This document shows, piece by piece, positions 57,492-64,000 of a stretch of DNA of 64,000 bases. Numbering within the stretch: position 1 is the first letter of the stretch; each line of letters starts with the position of its first letter. Origin of the DNA: Collinsella tanakaei (GTDB taxonomy: Bacteria; Actinomycetota; Coriobacteriia; Coriobacteriales; Coriobacteriaceae); assembly GCF_016900375.1 (NCBI RefSeq), contig NZ_JACJKB010000004.1, positions 62,001-126,000 on the forward strand. The letters are read 5' to 3'. The notes below the pieces were generated by a model. The model did not search any database and was not told the origin of the DNA. It saw only the letters and a program-made list of their open reading frames with translations. A program made the translations under genes and the position numbers.

Positions 57492-58631
57492 CTAGTAGTC
57501 CTTCGCGGCAGGGCTGTCCATCCAGCGCTGCTGGAACTCGGCGTAGCGACCTTCGATGATGGCGGCGCGCGCCTGGCGCATGAGGTCGAGCAGGAAGTAG
57601 ATGTTATGCATGGACAGCAGGATGCCGCCGAGCATCTCCTTCTGCGTGACCATGTGGCGGATGAGTGCACGGCTGTAGCCGCCCGTGCATACCGGGCAGG
57701 TGCACTGCGGATCGATGGGGCCGGCGTCGCGTGCGAAGCGGGCGTTGCGGAAGTTCAGGCGCCCCTCGTGGGAGAACGCCGTTCCCATGCGGCCGGTGCG
57801 CGTCGGCAGCACGCAGTCGAACATGTCGATACCGATGCCCACGCCGCGCACGAGCGTCGTGGGGTTGCCCACGCCCATGAGGTAGCGGGGCTTGGTCCGC
57901 GGCATGTGCTCGGACACGAGCGGGGTCAGCGACTCGAACATCGTCTCGTGGTCCTCGCCCACCGAGTAGCCGCCGATGCCGTAGCCCGGGAAGTCGCCGC
58001 ATTCCTCCAGGTGACGCAGGCTGCGCAGGCGCAAATCGAGGTGCATGCCGCCCTGCACGATGCCGAACAGCGCCTGGTCGGGACGCGTATGCGCCACGTA
58101 GCAGCGCTCGGCCCACATGCTGGAGAGCTCGACGGCGCGCTCCACATAGGCGCGCGTCGCCGGATAGCCCGGGCACTGATCGAGCTGCATGCAGATGTCG
58201 GAACCCAGCTTCTGCGCGATGGCCATGTTGTCCTCGGGAGTCCAGAACACGTGGCTGCCATCGTAATCGGTTGCGATGAAGCGGACGCCCTCGTCGGTGA
58301 GCTTGACGGCATCGCCATGGGAGAAGACCTGGAAACCGCCCGAATCGGTAAGGATGGGACCGTGCCAGTTCATGAAGTTGTGCAGGCCGCCGAGCTCATC
58401 GATAAGGTCCTCGCCCGGGCGCATGGCCAGGTGATAGGTATTGGCGAGCACGATCTGGGCACCGAGCTCCTTCACAGTCTCGGTCGGAATGCCCTTCACG
58501 TTGGCCTTCGTGCCCACCGGCATGAAGATGGGCGTCTCGATGTCGCCGTGCGGAGTGTGGAGGATACCCGCGCGCGCATGCGTTTTGGGGTCCTCGGCGA
58601 CGATGTCGTAGGTGAAGAGCTTCTGGTCCAT
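57492..58631 (-). CDS. tgt: queuine tRNA-ribosyltransferase
   Basis: 379 residues. Exchanges guanine 34 of GUN-anticodon tRNAs for a queuine precursor. Asp96 in TDSGGFQVFS, the nucleophile Asp272 in DMFDCVLPTRTGR, and the zinc site Cys310, Cys312, Cys315 (CTCPVC) with His342. The substrate tRNAs include tRNA-His(GTG), encoded in this window. Start at the ATG at 58631; the ribosome site is weak. Single gene. Whether the cell makes preQ1 or salvages queuine cannot be told here. Confidence 0.96.
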   Translation of the reverse strand: MDQKLFTYDIVAEDPKTHARAGILHTPHGDIETPIFMPVGTKANVKGIPTETVKELGAQIVLANTYHLAMRPGEDLIDELGGLHNFMNWHGPILTDSGGFQVFSHGDAVKLTDEGVRFIATDYDGSHVFWTPEDNMAIAQKLGSDICMQLDQCPGYPATRAYVERAVELSSMWAERCYVAHTRPDQALFGIVQGGMHLDLRLRSLRHLEECGDFPGYGIGGYSVGEDHETMFESLTPLVSEHMPRTKPRYLMGVGNPTTLVRGVGIGIDMFDCVLPTRTGRMGTAFSHEGRLNFRNARFARDAGPIDPQCTCPVCTGGYSRALIRHMVTQKEMLGGILLSMHNIYFLLDLMRQARAAIIEGRYAEFQQRWMDSPAAKDY

Positions 58632-58869
58632 GGGGCATCCGTTCTTGCGCGCCTCCGGGCGGCGCGACGTCGTGGTTTTTCAGCCACCCAGTATACCGGC
58701 CGCATGCCGTATGCGCGGGAAAAGCAAAACTGGGGCGGTTCGGGGGCTTTCGGGATTGCAGAGCGGAGGCCGGCGAGCGATCGGAAACGGTACAGGGAGT
58801 GCGTCGACCCCGTTCGGCCCTCGCGCGAAGGGTATTTTGAGCTCTAATGGGGCCTGCTCAACAGGTCGC

Positions 58870-59053
58870 GGTACCAAATTTGCGACTTTTGAGAGGGTTT
58901 CAGATAAGTGACGCTGTATCGCTTATGGAAATGTATCAACTGAGCTCGCCGTGCTGCGGAATTCTAACTTGAGTGCATAAAACCAAACCTGCTTCGCGCT
59001 TAGATCAGCCCATCATTTTGGTGAGATATCTCAAAAGTCGCAGATTTGGTACC
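58870..59053. repeat. long inverted repeat with 24-bp arms
   Basis: GGTACCAAATTTGCGACTTT at 58870 and its complement at 59030-59053 (one mismatch in 24) enclose 136 bases of lower GC. The gap 58632-59391 otherwise holds only AT-richer sequence and the promoter region of the next gene; no gene is credible there. Confidence 0.7.
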
Positions 59054-59391
59054 GGGGGTCTTTTTGTTCTTGATCGAGAGCGCTGCCGCCGCCCAACTGA
59101 GCGAATAAGCGACGCGCCGTCTATTATTGCGTGGCATTACCTCTGCAGCCCACCCCAGTAGAAACCGAAAACTGGAATACCCGCGCCCCCTATGGTCGAC
59201 AGCAGTCCGGGCTGCGACCGCAGGCGCCGCAAAAACAGATCCTCCGCCGCCGGCAAAGGACCCCAACCCGAACACGATTTAAACGTAGCGTGACCATGGG
59301 CCAAAACCCTCCTACCTGTCTGCCCAAGGGTATATCATGGACGGGTGAACCGAGGCGCGGACAGCGGCCCGCGCATATGAATGGAGCCACC

Positions 59392-61122
59392 ATGAGCGAC
59401 GAGCGAATCGAGAAAAAGCCCGGCGTCCAGGACGAGGATACAGCGATAGCAAGCGAAACGGAGCCCAAGGAGCTCACCGAGCAGAACGAGAGCGCGGAGT
59501 CGGAGGGCGATATCGCAGCGACGCCCGAGCCCGAACCGGAGCCCGAGGCTGCCGATCTCGAGTCCGCTGCCGATGAGGTCATCGAGGCAGACGATGCCGG
59601 CGCGGACGAGGAGGCCCCGCTGGAGGCAGCCGACGAGAAAACCAACCTCGAGAGCGCCGATGTCGAGCCCACGGCCGACATTCTCGGCGCGGAGGAGCTG
59701 GAACCCGTCGCGGAGACTCTAGAAAGCGCCGACCCTGAGGTTACCGCCGAAGATCAACCCTACGAGGGCGTCCTGCCCGAGTTCCTCGCGCGCGACGAAA
59801 ACGGCAACTTCGGAGACGACCCCGAGCCTCTGCCCGAGGGCTTTGAGGTGATCGACGGGGGCGTCCCGGCAAACGGCAGCCTTGTCGCCGAGCCGCAGTC
59901 CGATACCGCACCCGCTCCCACCGAGCCCAAGGGCCCCTCTGCCGCCGAGACCTTCGCGCACAATGCAGCCGAGGCCGCCAGCACGGTGGGAACCTACATC
60001 CAGCAGGGCGTCGGCGCCGTGCGCGAGATGCGCCACGCCAAGCGCGCCCACGCCGAGGCGCGCGACATGCTCGAGGAGCTCGAGGAGCGCATCGCCAGCC
60101 AGACCGAGGAGCTTGCCTACCGCCGCGACGTCACCGAGCGCTATCCGGAGATCGTAAACGAGCAGACCACGCGCAAGAAGGGCGCGCAGGCAGCCGCAAA
60201 CGCCGCCATCGCGCTCCAGAAGACCATCGCCAGCCAGATCGAAACGCTGAAAAAGCAGCTCGACGACATGAAGGCGAGCGATGCCGCCACCGAGAAGCGC
60301 CTAAAGTCGGCCCTCGAGGCTGCCGAGCGCAAGGAGGAGGAGGCGCGCGAGTCCGCCAACCGCATGAAGCGCCGCCTGACCGATGCCCAGCGCGGCGTCG
60401 AGAAGGCTCGCGAGGCGGGCGCGTCGAGCGTCGAGACCGCCCAGCACGCCGTCGAGGCCGCGACCGCGCGCCTCAACACGCTGCGCGAGGAATACGCCGA
60501 GATCCAGCGCAACCCGTCGGCGAACTCCGCCGCCTACAGCATCCGCGACAACGAGCTTGCCGCCGAGATCGCCGATGCCACCGAGGAGCTGCGCCGCGCG
60601 AACGAGGAGCTTCCCCGTGTGCAGGCAGATGCGGAGGCGTCGCTTGCGGCGGCGCAGGAGGCCGTCGCCGAATCCGAGCGCCCCATCGCCGAGGCGAAGG
60701 AGGCGTTCCGCGCCGTAACCGACCAGACCGCCGCCGCGCGCGAGGCGCTCGACGCCGCCCGCAAGGATGCCTCGAGCCGCCAGAAGGCCCTCAAGTCCAA
60801 GATCTCCGACCAGGAGCACGACCTCAAGGAGCAGCAGGAGGCCCAGGCTTCCGCCGAGGCCGAGATCGCCGAGGCGGACCGCATCATCGCCGACGCGGCG
60901 AGCATCCATGACAACCCCGACGTTACCGAGCGCATCGCCTCCGCCCTTGCCGCCGACACCGCCGAGCACGACGATCAGCTCCAGCAGGTGCAGTCCCTCG
61001 CCGCAGCCGAGGCGTCGGTCCGCGAGCTCACGCGCGAGTCGCGCATGCGCTTCATCGGCATCATCGCCGTCGCGATCGTCATCATCCTCATCATCGTAGC
61101 GATCGCGCTGTTCATTCTGTAA
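59392..61122 (+). CDS. coiled-coil tail-anchored membrane protein, function unknown
   Basis: 576 residues. Residues 1-190 are very acidic and low in complexity (ESEGDIAATPEPEPEPEAADLES...). Residues about 200-540 are an almost continuous coiled coil rich in Ala/Glu/Arg. The last 25 residues are a pure hydrophobic helix (IGIIAVAIVIILIIVAIALF) ending at the C-terminus, so the protein is tail-anchored with a long cytoplasmic rod. ATG preceded by TGGAGCC. The layout is like cell-shape or chromosome-organisation scaffolds, but no family is recognised; role open. Confidence 0.78.
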   Translation: MSDERIEKKPGVQDEDTAIASETEPKELTEQNESAESEGDIAATPEPEPEPEAADLESAADEVIEADDAGADEEAPLEAADEKTNLESADVEPTADILGAEELEPVAETLESADPEVTAEDQPYEGVLPEFLARDENGNFGDDPEPLPEGFEVIDGGVPANGSLVAEPQSDTAPAPTEPKGPSAAETFAHNAAEAASTVGTYIQQGVGAVREMRHAKRAHAEARDMLEELEERIASQTEELAYRRDVTERYPEIVNEQTTRKKGAQAAANAAIALQKTIASQIETLKKQLDDMKASDAATEKRLKSALEAAERKEEEARESANRMKRRLTDAQRGVEKAREAGASSVETAQHAVEAATARLNTLREEYAEIQRNPSANSAAYSIRDNELAAEIADATEELRRANEELPRVQADAEASLAAAQEAVAESERPIAEAKEAFRAVTDQTAAAREALDAARKDASSRQKALKSKISDQEHDLKEQQEAQASAEAEIAEADRIIADAASIHDNPDVTERIASALAADTAEHDDQLQQVQSLAAAEASVRELTRESRMRFIGIIAVAIVIILIIVAIALFIL

Positions 61123-61209
61123 CCTCGCACGTCGCGGGCGGTCATGCGGGCACGTTCGTCCCGCCTCCGCCCGCGACTTATGCGCATCCCTCATCGAAAG
61201 GACCCGGCT

Positions 61210-62535
61210 TTGCTCTCAGAACGCATGCTCACCGGCGTCATCAAGACCATGACCAAGCACGAACTCCAGATGGAGCCCGTCACCGAGAAGATGATGCCCG
61301 GCCCCAAGCCCGGCATGCACTACATGCTCTACATGCATATTCCCTTCTGCCAGCGGCTCTGCCCCTATTGCAGCTTCAACCGCTACCCCTTCCGCAAGGA
61401 GATCGCGCGGCCCTACTTCAAGAACCTGCGCCGCGAGATGCTCATGCTGAAGGACCTGGGCTATGACTTCGAGAGCATCTACTGCGGCGGCGGCACGCCG
61501 ACCATCATGATCGACGAGCTCTGCGAGACGCTCGACCTCGCGCGCGACCTGTTTTCGATCCAGGAGGTCTCGAGCGAGACGAACCCCAACCACCTCACCC
61601 GCCCGTATCTGGAAAAGCTCAAGGGCCGTGTGCAGCGCCTGTCCGTCGGCGTGCAGAGCTTCAACGACGACCTGCTGCGCCAGATGGACCGCTACGAGAA
61701 ATACGGCAGTGGCGCCGAAATCTTCGAGCGCATCGGCGAGGCCAAAGATTACTTCGACATCCTGAACGTCGATATGATCTTCAACTTCCCCTCGCAGACG
61801 CCCGAGGTGCTCATGCACGACGTCGAGATGATCCGCGCCTGCGGCTGCCAGCAGACCACGTTCTCGCCGCTGTACTTCTCGCGCGCGACGACCAAGAAGA
61901 TGCTCGACACGCTGGGAAGCCCGGCCTACGCGCGCGAGTACGAGTACTACCTCATGCTCGACGAGGCGCTTGCCGAGGGTCCGGACGCGGCGTTCGACCG
62001 ACGCACGGTGTGGACGTTCAACCGTCGCGGACACGATCTGCACGCATGCGGTGAGGTTCCGGTCGACGAGTTCGGCGTGACCTACGAGGAATACCCCGCC
62101 ATCGGCAGCGGCGCGGTCACGCACCTGAACGGCACCATCTACGTGAACACGTTCTCGCTCAAGCAGTACAACGAGGACATCGAGGCCGGCCACATGTCGC
62201 TCATGGGCAAGACGAAGATGAGCAAGCGCGACCTCATGCGCTACCGCTTCATGCAGGATCTGTATTCGCTGCGGCTCGACAAAAAGCGCTTCGAGGCCGA
62301 TTTCGGCGAGACCGTCGAGCGCGGCCTGCCTGTTGAGATGGCCTTCATGCGCGCGAACGGCGCCTTTGCGACCGACACCCCCGAAGAGCTCACCCTGACG
62401 CCCAAGGGCCGCTACTATGCCCTCGTGATGCAGCGACAGTTCCTCTCGGGCCTGAACGAGCTGCGCGACCAAGCGCGCGCCGCGCTCACCGGCCCCGAGC
62501 ACGAGCTGCTGTTCGGCGACGGCACGCCCGCGTAA
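61210..62535 (+). CDS. HemN/HemW-like radical SAM protein
   Basis: 441 residues. The extended HemN-type cluster motif is HIPFCQRLCPYCSFNRY (CxxxCxxC), followed by IYCGGGTPTI, SSETNPNHL and SVGVQSFNDDLLRQMDR. The C-terminal HemN-like domain is present (FGVTYEEYPAIGSGAVTHLNGTIYVNTF). It could be an oxygen-independent coproporphyrinogen dehydrogenase relative, a heme chaperone, or a heme-degrading ChuW/HutW-like methyltransferase. A TTG start is proposed because AAAGGA lies 7 bases before it; an ATG is available five codons in. No other heme genes are nearby. Confidence 0.85.
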   Translation: MLSERMLTGVIKTMTKHELQMEPVTEKMMPGPKPGMHYMLYMHIPFCQRLCPYCSFNRYPFRKEIARPYFKNLRREMLMLKDLGYDFESIYCGGGTPTIMIDELCETLDLARDLFSIQEVSSETNPNHLTRPYLEKLKGRVQRLSVGVQSFNDDLLRQMDRYEKYGSGAEIFERIGEAKDYFDILNVDMIFNFPSQTPEVLMHDVEMIRACGCQQTTFSPLYFSRATTKKMLDTLGSPAYAREYEYYLMLDEALAEGPDAAFDRRTVWTFNRRGHDLHACGEVPVDEFGVTYEEYPAIGSGAVTHLNGTIYVNTFSLKQYNEDIEAGHMSLMGKTKMSKRDLMRYRFMQDLYSLRLDKKRFEADFGETVERGLPVEMAFMRANGAFATDTPEELTLTPKGRYYALVMQRQFLSGLNELRDQARAALTGPEHELLFGDGTPA

Positions 62536-62565
62536 GATACGGCATCTCGGACGGACCCCAGCGCG

Positions 62566-62635
62566 TGACAGCCCCGGCTGTCGCCCCCGGCCCCGCCCTG
62601 GCTGTCGCCCCCTGGGACCTGACCTGGTTGTCACG
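62566..62635. repeat. short GC-rich tandem/inverted repeat
   Basis: GGCTGTCGCCCC appears twice in a row between GTGACAG and TTGTCAC ends, a degenerate relative in style of the other intergenic repeats. Confidence 0.5.
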
Positions 62636-62650
62636 AAGAAAGGAATGGTT

Positions 62651-63580
62651 ATGCGTTGGCTTGGCGTCGATGGCGGTGGGACCAAGACCGCGTTCACGGT
62701 GTATGACGAGCGACTCGTCGCGGCAGATCGGCTCGTGCTGCCCACCTGCCATTACGCGCAGGCGGGCATCGACGGTATGCGCGACGTGTTGGCGCAGGGT
62801 ACCGCCTGGGCGCACGACGCAGGCCTGCTAGGCGCTCCGTACGGTATCGGCTATTCCATCTGCGGCTACGGAGAGAACGCCGAAGCGGACGCAGCGATTG
62901 CCGACACCGCGCGCGATCTTGCAGACGGCCATCCCTTCGCGCTGGTAAACGATGTCGAGGCCGCTTGGGCGGCAGGACTCGACATGGCGGACGGCATCGC
63001 CCTGATCGCCGGCACCGGATCGATCGCTCTCGGCGTGCGCGGCGAGCGCCGCCAGCGCTGCGGCGGTTGGGACTACGAGATCGGCGACGAGGGAAGCGGT
63101 GGCTGGATGGGGCGCGAGCTGCTGCGCGCCTTCACCCGTCAGGCCGATGGGCGCGACGAGCGCGGACCGCTCTACGACCTCGTGCGCGAGGAGCTCGCCC
63201 TTGCCGATGACTTCGACATCATCGCCTTCGCGCAGGCGCACATCGCCGACCGCACGCGCATCGCCGCGCTGTCCCAGCTGGTAAGCCGCGCTGCAGAAGC
63301 TGGAGACGCCAGTGCCCTCGGCATATTCCGCCGCGCCGCGCACGAGGAGGCGGATATGGTCGCCGCACTCGTGCGCTCCCTGTTCGGCGATCTTGCCGAC
63401 ACGCCCGGGTCGGTCCCCGTGACCTACATCGGCGGAACATTTCGGGCGGGGCGGCTCATCCTGGAGCCGCTCGCAGCCGCACTCCCCTCCTGCTGCCGGC
63501 TCGTCGCCCCCGCACATGAACCGGACCTGGGCGCCGTCCTCATCCTGAAAGATCGTCTGTCCAGCGACCCTCGCCTTTAG
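62651..63580 (+). CDS. BadF/BadG-type ATPase, N-acetylglucosamine kinase-like
   Basis: 309 residues of the ASKHA fold. Phosphate-1 motif WLGVDGGGTKTAFTV (residues about 3-17), NDVEAAW, phosphate-2 LIAGTGSIALG, and GGWDYEIGDEGSGGWMGRELL, the pattern of N-acetylglucosamine/glucosamine kinases in the BadF family. A benzoyl-CoA reductase activator would need a CxxC cluster site, which is missing. AAAGGA is 7 bases before the ATG at 62651. Probably phosphorylates an amino sugar from host glycans or cell-wall recycling (inference). Confidence 0.85.
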   Translation: MRWLGVDGGGTKTAFTVYDERLVAADRLVLPTCHYAQAGIDGMRDVLAQGTAWAHDAGLLGAPYGIGYSICGYGENAEADAAIADTARDLADGHPFALVNDVEAAWAAGLDMADGIALIAGTGSIALGVRGERRQRCGGWDYEIGDEGSGGWMGRELLRAFTRQADGRDERGPLYDLVREELALADDFDIIAFAQAHIADRTRIAALSQLVSRAAEAGDASALGIFRRAAHEEADMVAALVRSLFGDLADTPGSVPVTYIGGTFRAGRLILEPLAAALPSCCRLVAPAHEPDLGAVLILKDRLSSDPRL

Positions 63581-63639
63581 CCTCTGCGCCTCCGCCCCTC
63601 CTCAAGCGGCTGAGCGCAAAGGGAACATCCATACGAAAC

Positions 63640-63694
63640 GGCTGTGCGCTTTGGGAACACATCTCGGCGAAATATGTTCCCAAAGCGCACAGCC
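63640..63694. repeat. GTGCGCT-family inverted repeat
   Basis: 20-bp perfect arms (GGCTGTGCGCTTTGGGAACA) with a 15-base loop; degenerate extra halves flank it at about 63611-63630 and 63705-63725. Related to 57366-57419. Confidence 0.82.
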
Positions 63695-63771
63695 ATAGCT
63701 CAACGGGTGTTCCGAAGGCGCACATCGGAGCGTGCCAGAGCCGCTAAGCCCCAGAGCGCCCGTGCTGCCCC

Positions 63772-64000
63772 TTACTCGATCGCGGTCACCGGGCGCACAA
63801 GCGCCTCGCTGCCGGCAGCATCCGCGTCGACATCCTCCTCGGACTCAGCCACTGCCTCCTCCGCCGTGCATGTGAAGCTGATCGCATCGCCCACGCGGTA
63901 GCGCACAATCGCAAGCATCTCGGGCAGGGCGAAATCGTAGATCTCGCTCGAACCCTCGAGCGTCACGTAGAAGTGCGAATTGCCGTCGATGACCGCCTGC
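63772..64000 (-). CDS. unknown protein, C-terminal part (5' end outside window)
   Basis: About 75 residues visible, reading in from the right edge: IDGNSHFYVTLEGSSEIYDF, then LPEMLAIVRYRVGDAISFTC and an acidic end (ESEEDVDADAAGSEAL). Strand-rich first, then disordered. No family recognised. The stop lies 78 bases from the palindrome at 63640. Confidence 0.65.
   Translation of the reverse strand, partial: QAVIDGNSHFYVTLEGSSEIYDFALPEMLAIVRYRVGDAISFTCTAEEAVAESEEDVDADAAGSEALVRPVTAIE

Noticed and set aside
59000-59275. 91-codon minus-strand frame in the gap after tgt
   Set aside because: Runs through one arm of an inverted repeat, no ribosome site, Ala/Arg low-complexity peptide.
62651-63580. 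2-hydroxyacyl-CoA/benzoyl-CoA dehydratase activator
   Set aside because: Lacks the cysteines that hold the activator's bridging cluster; sugar-kinase pattern fits better.

Overview
The window is a high-GC bacterial chromosome segment with tightly packed genes. It most resembles an anaerobic gut actinobacterium of the class Coriobacteriia (Collinsella/Olsenella type). I infer this from gene content and style: CarD, a Rho with a long basic and acidic N-terminal extension, a complete SUF iron-sulfur system with a Rrf2 regulator, acetate formation through Pta and AckA, fused ECF-transporter ATPases, several radical SAM enzymes, a GGGtGRT protein paired with an iron-sulfur scaffold, and many long intergenic palindromes. 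No 16S gene is present, so the taxonomy is an inference.

Layout. 1-9.1 kb: the end of phosphate acetyltransferase, 4-alpha-glucanotransferase, a type II toxin-antitoxin pair, acetate kinase, a HIT protein, exonuclease VII (xseAB), a membrane zinc peptidase and RNase D. 9.1-16.5 kb: a lipid kinase-like protein, then a tryptophan ECF transporter operon preceded by a leader peptide with three consecutive Trp codons and an attenuator, then an RNA cytosine methyltransferase and a conserved barrel-like protein. 16.7-23.7 kb: DegV, a Rrf2 regulator and the operon sufC-sufB-sufD-sufS-sufU. 23.7-30.2 kb: a membrane XRE protein, a REP-associated Y1 transposase (RAYT) bordered by its own REP hairpins, the GGGtGRT/scaffold pair, a flavoprotein and a tRNA-His/Lys/Lys cluster. 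30.2-43.4 kb: VanZ, a membrane protein, an SDR, rho and transaldolase, a broken LPXTG-type surface protein, argS, carD, a structured RNA, an HD protein and a sugar kinase. 43.6-50.4 kb: proA, an S33-type hydrolase, proB and pncB. 50.4-64 kb: a GNAT-radical SAM fusion, a candidate small RNA, tRNA-Ala followed by tandem tRNA-end elements, LOG, a rubredoxin-glutamate synthase fusion, DUF2252, tgt, a coiled-coil tail-anchored protein, a HemN-like radical SAM enzyme, a BadF/NAGK-type kinase and the end of an unknown gene.

The most unusual content is non-coding. (1) At tRNA-Ala and tRNA-Lys, the tRNA 3' end plus its terminator has been duplicated around gene-free modules of about 120 bp. Each module starts with an inverted T-arm and continues with three hairpins; hairpin order is kept while stem sequences change in a compensatory way. 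(2) The tryptophan transporter has a textbook-like ribosome-mediated attenuator. (3) At least six families of long inverted repeats (REP/REPIN-like) occupy intergenic gaps, and several supply the stop codon of the neighbouring gene. (4) One RAYT transposase sits with its cognate REPs.

Metabolically the window fits a fermenter. Glucan is trimmed by MalQ, energy is obtained through Pta/AckA, and iron-sulfur clusters from SUF supply oxygen-sensitive radical SAM and flavin enzymes. Tryptophan and nicotinate are salvaged, and proline is made by ProBA and possibly released from peptides.
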